From Hyparrhenia diplandra (lineage: Eukaryota > Streptophyta > Magnoliopsida > Poales > Poaceae), in contig JADLZK010008410.1 in NCBI GenBank assembly GCA_015847255.1, forward strand, positions 62,001 to 126,000: DNA of 64,000 nt, read 5' to 3'. A model generated the notes under the pieces. The model was given only the letters and a program-made list of their open reading frames with translations. It ran no database searches and was not told the origin of the DNA. Positions 47,708 through 58,546 of this stretch are shown here, piece after piece. Position 1 is the stretch's first letter, and each line of letters opens with the position of its first letter. Both the position numbers and the translations under genes were made by a program.

Positions 47708-49707
47708 TAGAACATGGACGGATGATGCACATCCGATCCTGTCACGGTCAAACAAACACGCAGAAACTAGAAAATGCATGGAACACGTAGGAAAGTCACA
47801 CAACAACATGCTTACGGCATTGCTACGACTTTGCTAGCAAGCAATTTGAGAAAGTACGCCACTGTTACTTCCAGCACGTACGTACGTACGCTCAAGTGCT
47901 GAATACGGCATTGCAGCCAAGGAATTTGAGAAGGTTGATTCAATTCCTGGTCTCAGAAAACAATGCGAGAGGCGATTTCGTTAGGAATAATCAATCTACG
48001 AAAAGATATGATTCTAGAGGTAAAAAATCTAACCAAAATTATATAAAAACCCACTAGCATTTATGATACAAATAAGTACCATTAAATTGATTATGAAATA
48101 TTATTTTTTGAGTAAACCTGCTAGTTAAAGACATAAATGTCAATAATATTTATTATAAATTTGATCAAAGTTAAACTAGTTTTCCTTGCATAAATCTCCT
48201 TATAGTTTTTTTTTTAATGGATGGAAGCCGGGGATAGTTGGCATCGCTATAGCATATTTTATTATGCGGACAATATACGACCGGGAGGCTTTGCTCTCTC
48301 CAAACAAGGTCTAGTTCACCAAGTAGACTGGTACCAATGTTATATTGCATAGCCGATGCCCGAGAGTTTATCAGATATAATGGTGTATTTTTGTACTTAC
48401 TGATTCTTCTGATAAATCGACTTTATTTTCTACGACGTTAGAAGCGGCTTTCAAGAAAGAAAAAAGTGCTTATTACCCCTGGACAGAAAACGATTGATGA
48501 TGGATGGAGTAACCACGTTGCTTTTTGATGCCGCCAGCTGCTGTCGTCCGCATATTCCAAAGAGCCAGGAGAACAATCCGATTAGTTCCATGGCTCTCTC
48601 TTGGACAACGACTGCTTTGCATTGATTGATATGATAAAACACGTATAAACACAAATTATTTCTCCTCCCCAGCCCAAATTAAGCACCACCACACGCACAA
48701 CAAGAGAAGCAGCAAAAAGTTCCTCAAAAAAATTTAGTACGTAACATTGCACGAATCGTGCGTGATTCATGTGTGCTTTACGCCATGCATGATCGTCCTA
48801 TACACGGATATTACCAAAGCATAAAAGGAAGGATTCCTGCGTCATCCACCGACTCTTGTATAATAAATATCCACGGGTCTTTGTTGTTATGTTAGAATTT
48901 ACCCACCTGATTCGAATCTTCAAAGTAGAAGTATTATTTAGGTACATTTATAGACAATTTCCAGCAATGAGACGATGTGTTTGTGCCAATGAAGCCTTTA
49001 TATTAACCAATCTAAGATTTGCTCAGAAGAGACCTCCTACTTATCTTTTTGGGTAACAATGGATTCTTAATACTATTCTTTTTTTTTTTTGGTTTTTTTC
49101 CAACAATGCTACCTAAAACCCGTCTCCCAAACTCATCCTATAGGAGAATGATATGTCAGACTCACATGTCATCCTAGCTCTCTCATGTTCTCCTTGCCAT
49201 AGACAATCTGTAGAGGTGGAGTTGAAGATACACTTGCGCCAAGGTAGGGTCAGGTCGTGCCGAGTAGGGCAGGAGATGGCGCGAGGGGATGATAGCGACA
49301 ACAAGAAAAACAGGTGGGATGGGAACTTTGGAGGGCCAATAAATTTGGGAAATGGGATCTAAACACAAGTGGGATGGGATTTTTGGAGGACCAATAAATT
49401 TAGGAGATATAGTAAGTGGTATGGTGAAACGAGTTCTTTTTTTAACCTCTGCCTAAAAAAAAAAAAAAAGATAGGTAGTCTCATAAGCTTTCTTTTCCTG
49501 TTTACCCCTAATAACTCTATCTTTTATTTTGTGCCCTTTTTTTTTTTTTATTTCTTTTATACTTTTTTTCTATGAGTTTCATAATCTAGCCCACCCCAAC
49601 CCATGGTCCCAACCTAATATGATAGAAGATTCTTGAAAATTGTTTTTTTGCCTAGATCATGAACATTTATGAATGGAGTATTTTTCATGATCTAGCCCAC
49701 CCAACTA
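47708..49707. other. Spacer with no supported gene
   Basis: AT-rich, with poly-T and poly-A runs (49080, 49456, 49539). From 49570 to 49707 the motif CTAGCCCACCC occurs twice about 110 bp apart, a short diverged duplication that forms the landing site of the next element. Confidence 0.4.
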
Positions 49708-49715
49708 GCCCAACC

Positions 49716-50021
49716 TAGGCCCCGCTAATGGGGCGGGGTTGAACGGGTATTTTGGGGCGGGTTTTAATACGGGTACTATTGGGGGCGGGTGGAAACGGGT
49801 GACACCGTGAAACGGACGGGGGCGGGTTGGGTTGACGACACAAACGGGTTGGGACGGATTGGGGCTCTATGGTCATAGATCGGGCGCATAAGTCATATAT
49901 CATCTTCCGTCGTGACTTCGGGTTGGGGCATTGGGCCGACGGGCGGGCGGGTGATAGTTAGGGTTTTTAAAATATGGGTTGGGGCGGGTTTGGGGTGGGT
50001 ATCCACCCATTAGCAGGCCTA
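49716..50021. mobile_element. hAT-type MITE with GGGCGGGT repeats, 306 bp
   Basis: The ends TAGGCCCCGCTAATGGG and (inverted) TAGGCCTGCTAATGGG match with two mismatches. A perfect 8-bp target duplication GCCCAACC flanks the element (49708-49715 and 50022-50029), the hallmark of hAT transposons. The interior is a series of GGGCGGGT, GGGTTGGG and ACGGGT motifs and has no coding sequence. Confidence 0.88.
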
Positions 50022-50029
50022 GCCCAACC

Positions 50030-50862
50030 CATGGTACCAGCTTTAGTTTCGAAGGAGTTGACATAAGCTGCTCATAAACTTGATCGTCGAGTAATGAAAA
50101 GGATAGGGGTCCAGTCACGAAATGGATAGGTGATGTAGTAGATTTTGCCAATTCAGTGATATATACAGAGAGGGAAAAAAAAACACAGATTCTGAAATGT
50201 GTACACTAACGTATTGCAAGATTTTGATGAACAGAAAATACAAATCAAAACAAAATTGGAAACCATAGTGCGAGAATGACAACTCAGTTCAAGGATCTTT
50301 TCATTGCCCAAGTGTGTACAAATTCCTCAAGCAGAACAAAAAGCTGCTCCTCCAGAGCAACTTCGTCTAACAAGCAACAGACTGCACTACCTAGCATCTG
50401 AGATTGCTCTGCATGTGTCATGGCCAACCAGCAGCATCAGGACTGAGAAACTGAGCCAGTTGGGCCTTGCAGCCTGAAAAGGAATCACAGGCTGAAGGTT
50501 AAAACAAACACGAACGAAAAAGCAGCACAACAGGGGATTGAATCTGAATGCAAGTAATGGAATTCTTAGGATTGATATAACTGATATTTTAGTGTTGTCG
50601 TTTATTTGAACAGACCAGAGATGCAGCTGACATGTGTATAATAATCCAAGCACTTACCTAAAAAAGTCAAACCACAAGGTTTGATTGGAAGAAACAATAT
50701 GCTATATTTATTTATTTATTAATGCTGGGAAAGATAATTTCTGTACTGCCAATTATCTAAACCATTACATAGTTCTACAGTACACATACATAACAAGCGT
50801 TCACAAAATTAACAAACCAATGTCAGCTTAAGTATTACCTCGGATTAGTCTGGTGTTTTTAT
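50030..50862 (-). other. 3' flank of the eIF3i gene
   Basis: Lies just downstream of the eIF3i stop codon at 50863. Part of it must be 3'UTR, possibly with a further non-coding exon near 50280-50480. No other gene is visible. Confidence 0.4.
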
Positions 50863-53800
50863 CTACATTTTGATGCTGAAGTAGTCGGAATCAAAATGAT
50901 GCAGCCTTACATATCCATCTTCACCACCACTTGAAAAGCTAACCAGATTAAAGAAACAACAGACAGAATTAGAAAAAAAAACATTTTACTAAAAAAAACT
51001 TCAGAACATTAGGAAAAAAGTATCTAGAATGCATGTTGATAGGGTACAAGGGTAGCTCTCATAATAATTTATTTTTCAACAACAATCAGAATAGCGTATA
51101 TAACCAGAGTGTCTGGCTGGAATCATTGAGCTATCAGATCCCAAAGATGTATACAATAGTAAAAAAAAGAAAAATTTCAAAAGGCCAGATTGATGGTAAG
51201 CTACTGTGGGCAAAATGTAGCTCTCATAGTAAAAATGTTCATCGAACTGAGGTCAGCATAGCGTATATTGCCAATGTAATTGGCTACAATCACTGAGCTA
51301 CATATAAAGTATGGCTGAAGGAGAAATTCAGTCATATACAAGGTAAAAAAAATAAAAAGCTTCAGAAAACCAGATTAAAACCAGATACGTCAGAGACATA
51401 TGTAAAAGAAATTATGTTTACAGACAAAAGACATGTCAATATAGCGGCCTAAAAATACTTGAGCAGATTTAAGTCAAAGAAAAGTGAGATAAAATGGCAA
51501 ATCAAGGCTGGTTGTTACACTTCCACACAAATGAGTGAGAAAGAGTTTTTTTCAGAGAGTATATATGCAAAAGATAAATCAATGAAAACCTAACTTACAC
51601 ATAGCAACAAAAATCATGCTCTCAGAAAAGCTTATGACATCCTTTGTGTGGATCAGAATAGCGTATATTACCATGATTTACCATGGCCGAATCATTGAGC
51701 ATATATTACAGTAAGAAACACCAAATATGGGCATAAGCTTAGACAATGAAAAGTGACCAATTGTTGATACTAACAACGACTAAACAGACAAGTATTGTCA
51801 GATAAAAAAAAAAATATTACCTCCGTCCATCAGGATTAAATGCCAAAGCATTAATTGGCCCAAAATGTCCTTTTTAACACCACCAATTTCCTCTTGCAAA
51901 ATCTAAATGAGAGCAAGTTTTAATCAGAACAGTACAAATATTGTAAGGATACAGAGTTAGCAATGCAATCACAAAATCACAAAAAGAAGTTATAGCTTGA
52001 TACTTCATTAACTAGAAAAGAAATTACCTTGTGATAGAATTTAGCCTCGAATTTACCAGCACGGCGATCTGTCATTGTCACATTCATTGCATCCTGACCA
52101 CCTCCTAGAACCACCTAAAAGCAGAAACGAAAATCTTAGGAGAATGGAACACTAATGATGGTATCACTGGGCTCAAAAATCAAACATGATAAACAGTGTT
52201 CTAGTGTAAATATAAAAAAAAAAGCACAGCAGATAACACAATGCATAAGCCATAGGTAAATGTTACAAAATATTTTTCTCCTAATGTACACAGCAGAAGT
52301 TGCAATTGCTGAAAGCACAGTTAAATATATACAAAATTATGAGCTATGATTTCATAAAAAGTGCACTAAATCAGACAAAGAGCCATTTTGCAATACCAGT
52401 TATATAACCGCCCACTATATACGAACTATAAAACCCAACTGCAACAAATCAGGTCAACAGTACACACGACCGGCATTAGAAAAGACATGTATATAAATAA
52501 GTTTGTGAAGAGGAACATACAGTATCATGAGTGGGAGAAATGTCAACAGCATTAACAGGTCTCTGTGACATACGCCTTGATCAGGGTTAGCGTTTTTGTA
52601 TCCCATAGCTATGCATGGAAAAGTGAATGTCAGGGAAACCATAAATATCCTTATGACTGTCAACTTGAACAAATTCTAACCTTTGCAGATTTATCCAAGG
52701 AGCCAGTAATGAAATGTGACCAATCTAAGGATTTTGACAACGATGAAATGGTCTTCTGATGTCCAGATTCTTTATCAGACTCTTTCAGCAGTTTTCCAGT
52801 CTACACAACTCATAGAGCATACCATTAGTGAAGTGAAAAAAAAAACAGCCTCCATTGTTATGGAGAAACAATTAGCATTTTTAGCAGTGTAAGAAAGGCA
52901 GAGAAAGAGCAGCATGGATATATAAAAGCAATGCAGGTTTCATTTTGAACCCCAGATCCCCTTTTGGTTTACTCATACCTCCTTTACGGGTAAATGATGC
53001 ATTAAATAAATTATCATGGGCTTTCTGCAGATACTTAGTATATATTAGTTGGTTGCTGTCTTACTATAAGGTGGTAAACGTAAGGTGAAATTTGGGATTA
53101 TAAACATCTAAAATACAACTGAACATATTGGGCATGTTTGGATCCTCTAACTTGGTTAGAGTTAGAGTTACTTTCTAACTCTAACTAACCCTCAAGTAAC
53201 TCTAACCCATGGACAGTTTGGATGATAGGGTTAGAAACACTTTTCCAATCACTTTCAAAAGTTAGTGTGCCTTTGGGTTGGTGGGCTCTACCAAAGTAAC
53301 CCAAATATCACCCCCTTGAGGGGTTACTTCTTTTTGGTGGGTTAGAGCCAAAATAACCCAATCTAACCCATGTGTTTGGATGTTTTTGGGTTATTTGAGC
53401 AAAAAATAACCCAATCTAACTCTAACCCTGACATCCAAACAGGGCCATTAACAAGCTGCTATCGTGACTGATCAAGAGGGAAAAACATTGCATATTATAT
53501 ATTGTAAAAGGCAAACTGTATCACCACCAAATGCTCATAGCCTCATACCAACAAGCAATTGATGGGGGTATTCTTAGCGCTAGATAACCAAATTACAGCG
53601 GCCATCAGTACTATTTGCAGGCACATAACATAACAGCATGCTATCCTAACCTCTGAGTCCCAGATGCGAATGGTGGCATCCTCCCCGGCAGTGATGATGG
53701 TCCTGTTGAGCGGCCCCCAAACAGCCCTGTTGATCCTTCCCTTGATGCCGGTGATGACGAGTGCAGACTCCTCCGTCTCTGCATACACACAGCAGGATCT

Positions 53801-54268
53801 CAAGGTCAAGGGTACCCCGGCTTGCCATTCAAACAAAACAAAACAACAGAGGAGGCAAAAGCACTAACGGTCCTCGATGTCCTCGGCGATGTGCTTGACC
53901 TGGACGGTGGGGACGTGGTCCATGAAGTTGTCGGTGGTGATGACGGCGAGCTTGTCCCCGATGGCGAACTCGACGGACCTGGCGGGCGCGTCGAAGCGGA
54001 AGCTGAAGAGCTCCTTCCCCGTGCTCACCTCCCAGAGCTTGGCGGTCTGGTCGGCGGATCCGGTGATGAGGCGCGCCGAGTCGCGGGAGACGTCGCAGGT
54101 CCACACGGCGCCGTTGTGGCCCCGGTACGTGCCGAGGCGGTCGCCGTTGTCGGCGTACCACACGGTGGGGGTGTGGTCCTTGGCGCAGGAGAAGAGCAGG
54201 TCCCCGTCGCGGTTGTAGCGCAGGAACGTCAGCGGGCGCTCGTGGCCCTTCATCAGGATCGGCCTCAT
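50863..54268 (-). CDS. TIF3I1: Eukaryotic translation initiation factor 3 subunit I
   Basis: Seven exons: 53869-54268, 53651-53778, 52681-52800, 52521-52608, 52028-52114, 51821-51902, 50863-50938; about 326 residues. I take the ATG at 54268 (MRPILMKGHERPLTF); the frame upstream holds a His run but no ATG. The whole protein is a seven-bladed WD40 propeller; blades are seen as TVWYADNG, AKLWEVSTG, TIRIWDSE, AKLWDTKT and the last strand DGYVRLHHFD, ending FSIKM. eIF3i belongs to the eIF3 complex that loads mRNA on the 40S ribosome in the cytoplasm; in plants and animals it is also the TRIP-1 homologue linked to receptor kinases. Breaks: 51869-51870 (a C missing; exon 82 nt instead of 83) and about 52557-52563 (exon 88 nt). 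A MITE (53130-53446) sits in the second intron. Confidence 0.95.
51045..51720. repeat. Three diverged copies of a ~100-bp unit in an eIF3i intron
   Basis: Copies near 51045-51140, 51215-51310 and 51605-51710 each carry GTAGCTCTCA-like sequence, then CAGAATAGCGTATAT (or CAGCATAGCGTATAT) and finally AATCA(T/C)TGAGC. They lie between the last two coding exons and are non-coding. Confidence 0.7.
53130..53446. mobile_element. MITE in an eIF3i intron, 317 bp
   Basis: Ends GGGCATGTTTGGAT and inverted GGCCCTGTTTGGAT; the 3-bp ATT flanks both sides (53127-53129, 53447-53449). The interior repeats GTTAGAGTTA and TAACCC motifs. It is related to the eroded element at 7473-7700. Confidence 0.8.
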
Positions 54269-55336
54269 CGTGGCGTGATGGTGGTGGTGGTGGTGGTGCT
54301 GGTGCTCGCCGCCGCGCCGCAAGGGGTGGGGAGAGGAGGAGTAGGAGAGGACGGTGGTGGCTTGATTTGGGTTTGGATGCGTCGGCGGCGGAGAGGAAGA
54401 TGGAAACCCTAGCGCGTCCAGTTATAGGGGCGGGCCTCCTCCGCCTTCACTGTGGAAGAAAGAACACGGGCGTCCATGTCCTGGCCCAGTACGAGGTGCT
54501 TTCATGGCCCAGTAATCCATCCGGGCCGGGCTGCTTGAAATTGGTCTGTTCCTTATTAGCTTTATCTAGGCCTGGTAAAAGCTCTATCTGAATTCACTTG
54601 GTTATTGTTAGGCTACAGAAATAAAATTATTTGGAGATTTTATTTCGAGAAATACTAGACGAATGATGCTTTTCAGTATAACTTGAGGTCACTAATACTT
54701 TTCAGTGACTTTCAATATAAGTCGGGGATGCCCTTTGGTCTAAAACTAATACTTTTCCTATTTTAGAGTTAATAATGTTTGACATATTTCTACATGTTGT
54801 ATGAGAGAGTCCATATTTAACTAAGTTATTATTATTATACATTTGATGATTATTAGAAAAATATTTCAATTTTATTGGCCATTCAAAGTCTAAATTTTTT
54901 TTGCCCCAATTTACATTTTGTAAATGAGCTCCAAATTTCTGGAGATTGCCCTGCCCAAAAGAGCCGTCAGCAGAAACAAAATCGGCAGGAAAGCGTCAGC
55001 ACGCACGCCAGAACCTCGCGGGCGCGACGAATCGTCACACATGGGCCTGAAACACCGATGCGGCACACGTTGTTGCAGTGCCACCCGCCATGATGCGTCC
55101 CTGTAATGCACTCCTAATTCTCTCCACTCACAGACGATCCCGATCGATGCACACACATTTGCCCAGCTGCATATGGATCGGAGCAGCAGTCCATTTGTGT
55201 GGCCTAACCGATCGATGCTCTTTGCTGCTGATGCAGACGAAGCTGAGACCTCATCACATCGATCAGCGACATGCTCGATCTAGTAGCTACTGTGATGCGT
55301 GTGCATCAACTGATCGATCGATGTGCCATTCTGCTG
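54269..55336. other. Spacer between divergent eIF3i and phytocyanin genes
   Basis: The eIF3i side starts with a CCA/CAC repeat (54272-54304) in the leader and a GC-rich promoter region to 54540. The middle (54590-54940) is AT-rich. The phytocyanin side (55080-55330) has many CGATCGAT blocks. Confidence 0.5.
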
Positions 55337-55344
55337 TATAAATA
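55337..55344 (+). promoter_or_regulatory. TATA box of the phytocyanin gene
   Basis: TATAAATA lies 99 bp before the ATG at 55443, and the intervening leader is rich in CAG/CTG. Confidence 0.75.
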
Positions 55345-55442
55345 GACACCAGTGTCACTGCTGCTTGCACCCAATAAGCTACAGCAGCAGCTGCTGCAGA
55401 AAAAGAAGCTCCATCTCGCAACGATCGAGGCGGCAACCAGCA

Positions 55443-56164
55443 ATGGCGTCCTCGTCCAAGCGAGTTGTTGTGATCTTGGCCATGGTGATCGCCGCCGTCG
55501 CGTGCCTCGCGTCGTTGGCCTCTGCCACGCAGTGGGTGGTCGGCGACGAATGCGGCTGGAAGGAGAAGTTTGAAGAGAAAAACTGGGCCAACGGCAAGAC
55601 GTTCGTGGTCGGCGACACCCTGCGTACGCACGAGATGATCAACGACGACACACCACGTACAGCATGGACGCCACCATGCACAGGAATAATTAATCGATCG
55701 TCTTGTTGTGTTTGGTTATGCAGAGTTCGTGTACCCCAAGGACAAGCACACGGTGGTCCAGGTCGGCAGCGAGGACGACTTCCAGGCGTGCAACAAGGAC
55801 GCCAACCAGCTTGGGGCATGGTGCTCTGGCAACGACGTCGTGACGCTGGACAGGCCCGGTAGGATGTGGTTCATCTGCACCAGGGAAAGCACTGCAGCAA
55901 GGGCATGAGGCTCGCCATCGACGTGGTCGCCGCTCCGTGGGGGAATAACTGCGCCGCCGCAGCCTACTCCGTGGTGGCCGACCCCTACTCCGGTGTGGCC
56001 GTACCCGGGATATGCCCCGCCGCCACCCCCCTACTACGGTGTGGCCGTACCCGGTCCCAGCATCGCTGCCGCCGCCGCCGCAGTCTGCGGCCATGAGGAA
56101 CCCGGTTGGAGGCGCGGTGGCCGTGGCGGCAGCCGCCGTGGTCGTCGCCGCGCTCGCATTCTAG
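55443..56164 (+). CDS. GPI-anchored phytocyanin, uclacyanin-like
   Basis: Two exons, 55443-55623 and 55724-56164. An N-terminal signal peptide (VVVILAMVIAAVACLASLA) is followed by the plastocyanin-like domain: TQWVVGD, GWKEKFEEKNWANGK, FVVGDTL, FVYPKDKHTVVQV. The copper ligands of blue copper phytocyanins are all visible: His in KDKH, Cys in MWFIC, His in KHCSKG and Met in KGM. After it comes a Pro-rich stretch and a hydrophobic C-terminus (AVAVAAAAVVVAALAF) before the stop at 56162-56164, as in GPI-anchored arabinogalactan-type phytocyanins of the cell surface. The G-run 55883-55885 is one base short, which cuts the frame between FICTR and the KHCSKG part; the Pro-rich part also needs at least one more frame change. 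Function is probably electron transfer or redox signalling at the cell wall; partner unknown. Confidence 0.85.
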
Positions 56165-56639
56165 GCTCGCCCCGGGCCTCTGCCTGTTGTGGACGCCGTG
56201 CACGCAGATGCACGCGTTGCAGCATTGTACGTTACTTGCGATGCATGACTCCTGCTATATATTGCCGGCCGGCATTAATAAGTTCATTGTAATAAAGTTT
56301 AACTCTTAATATTGTATTGAACAGAGATATAAATAAGAGTGTGAGCGCGCTTACTTGTGCAGTGAATAGTTGCATCTTTACAACTAATTAGTACTACTCC
56401 CCAATTCAAAAATTATTGAAGTCTTTTATAGATTCATAGTTTCTTCTACGCACCGTGAACCGTGATATACATGTGTAGATACATACAAATGCCCAAACGT
56501 CTTAAATTATTGGAAGGGACTTTGTAAAATTGAATTTTGAATGATCTGGTTTGTGTTAGAACAGTGTGGACTACATGTGGATTATGTGCATGTCCATTTA
56601 TGGAGAGTAATTAAACTTTAATCTGTGTTATATTTGGGT
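56165..56639. other. Phytocyanin 3' flank, AT-rich
   Basis: Contains the presumed 3'UTR (AATAAG at 56276 and AATAAAG at 56291 are possible poly(A) signals). No gene is seen. Confidence 0.45.
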
Positions 56640-56970
56640 AAATGGATTGTTTTTGTGTAGTAATCTGTTATTACAGACACGTATGTGGACGCGAGTCTTT
56701 ATCGTAATTGTTACTCCAGACACTTGAGAGGAAAGCTCGTCTGTAGTGAAGGTTGACTACAGACACGCCTAGTATGTATCACAGACGCGTATGTTTATAT
56801 ATCGCAGACGGTTGTTTATAGACATACGTCTGTAATATATCCTTATCACAGATGTCTCCCATGCGGCGTGCGTGATAGATCCTTATCGCAGACGCCTTAT
56901 GGCGGGACGTGCCCTTACGTGTTTGTGAATAGTTCAAAGACGCTTACGTAATGTCCTTTTTTACATAGTG
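56640..56970. mobile_element. End of a CACTA-like transposon with CAGAC subterminal repeats
   Basis: The segment has about ten copies of a CAGACG/CAGACAC motif in both orientations, typical of CACTA subterminal regions, and ends TTTTTTACATAGTG at 56970, whose complement CACTATGTAAAAAA looks like a CACTA terminus. The other end was not found. Confidence 0.5.
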
Positions 56971-57339
56971 AATGTCCGGACATGATTTTTGGTGACTTAG
57001 ACGTGTCAAAGACGTTACGAGCATGCTTGAGTTCTTGGCGAGGCCAAACAATCAAAATATTTGACGAGGAAGGCGGCGGGCTGCAAGAGACATGCGCCGC
57101 GTCCGCGCGATGCCCCCGAGCTTCGGGCGGTGCCCCCCGGATGCGTGTGTTTTCGACCGCGATTCGGGGATGCGTTGGACGCCACCCCCGCATTTGATGC
57201 CGGCGTCCGGAGGTACCCCCGCATTGCGGGGGCTTTCGGGAGGCGCCCCATAGCGGGCGTCCGGCGCAAGGCGCGGCGTGACCTATCCGAACCGATCTCG
57301 TTTGCGATCGGGTTTTGGGAAGGTTTGGTGTTTGCAAGC

Positions 57340-57760
57340 GTATCTAATGTCGCTTCCTAAGGGGATAAGACCACCCCTCTATATAATAAGAGGTTCATGA
57401 CCGATTTGATCCCATCTACATCCAATCGACATTAGATCAACCTATCAACTCATTAAACCCTAAATTCTCCTCTTCAACCCCTCTATCCTGCTATTCGGTG
57501 GCATTCTCCACGAATTTTGTCGGCATCCTAGGCGGCCTTACTGGTCTTAGGAGACCCCTCACGTGTGTCCTCCCCGACAGATCTTTTCGGAGGGTGTTGT
57601 GAGGTCGTTCACCAAAAACCGAGCTCTACATTGGCCTTTTCAATCTCTAGATCATCTTGGTTGATTACGTTGCGGTTCTTGCTGCATTTGTAGGTTGTTT
57701 GCAACCTCGAGGGCGCCCAAGACCTACCGGTGTGTTGAGGCGTCATCGATTCACGTCAAT
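57340..57760 (+). mobile_element. LTR-like fragment, unclassified
   Basis: CTCTATATAATAAGAGG at 57377 looks like an LTR TATA box, followed by CT-rich sequence with AAACCCTAAATTCTCC. No primer binding site, polypurine tract, coding sequence or target duplication was found, so this may be a solo LTR or fragment. Confidence 0.3.
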
Positions 57761-57832
57761 GAGATATATTTCATATAACGTTTTACAATTTTTGTCAATT
57801 TCATAATTGAAAAGTCCATAGTTGGAGTTATT

Positions 57833-58546
57833 CACTACTACTACTGAAAAAAGATTATCCATGGTGGTTTTATTTAGCATGACAGTTTTTCCAACCCCAC
57901 CGTAATTTATCGTGGTGGTTCTTTGTCTGCCATGGTTCAAAAACATGAAAACAAAAATAGAAAGAGAAAAGCCCATCCCAAACCTAACAGGCGGGATCCG
58001 CCTCGCCGCCACCGTTCATCGTTGTCGACGCCATATTGTCGCTAGGTGCGGAAGGGCTCGCCGTGGCCGAGGTGGAGGTGGGCGCACTTGCCGCACCGGG
58101 CCACCGTTGGAGCAGCTTGCGTTGCGCGGCGCCGCCGTTCGCCGTCTTCAAGGCGTCACCTCGGGCACTACGCGTTTTCGCTTGGTTGCACGCCACACCG
58201 CCCGGGAAGGGAGGGAGGGAGGAGGTGGTGGAGAGAGAGAGAGAGCGAGAGAGAGAGAGGGAGAGAGAGAGCGAGAGAGAGGGAGAGAGAAGAAAACGGT
58301 TGGGGTGAGGCGTTGGGCTGGGTGTGGGGAGAAGAGGAGTGAGGGAGGAGGTGGTGTGAGGGAGGAGGTGATGAGTGAGTGAAACCCTAACTTCCAAATA
58401 TATAGTGACAACATTATATCGGGTCGGGATGGATCCACATGGGCTATTTGGGCCGCTATTAACCGTCACAGCTTAATTAAAACAACCCATTATGATTAAT
58501 TGAGACATTAACCATAGCGGCATGCAAAATCAATCCACTAGTAGCG
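57833..58546. mobile_element. Non-autonomous CACTA-like element, 714 bp
   Basis: Begins CACTACTACTG and ends with the inverted partner CCACTAGTAGCG; about 35 bp of imperfect terminal repeat (..CATGGTGG / ..CATGCCGC). ATT flanks both sides (57830-57832, 58547-58549), a 3-bp duplication as expected for CACTA. The centre (57985-58215) is unusually GC-rich with codon-like composition and may be captured gene sequence; I do not recognise it. Confidence 0.65.
58221..58292 (+). repeat. (GA)n microsatellite
   Basis: An interrupted GA tract (GAGAGAGAGAGCGAGAGAGA pattern) of about 70 bp inside the CACTA-like element. Confidence 0.95.

Noticed and set aside
47876..47891. CGTACGTACGTACG repeat as a regulatory site
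   Set aside because: A short palindromic microsatellite; common in rice spacers and no gene nearby.
54269..54322. N-terminal His-rich extension of eIF3i
   Set aside because: The upstream frame begins with TTG only, and the family starts at MRPILMKGHERP; the CAC run is leader sequence.
57015..57360. Open frames in the GC-rich stretch of the transposon region
   Set aside because: Frames exist on both strands with Arg/Pro/Ala bias, no recognisable domain and no start or splice context.
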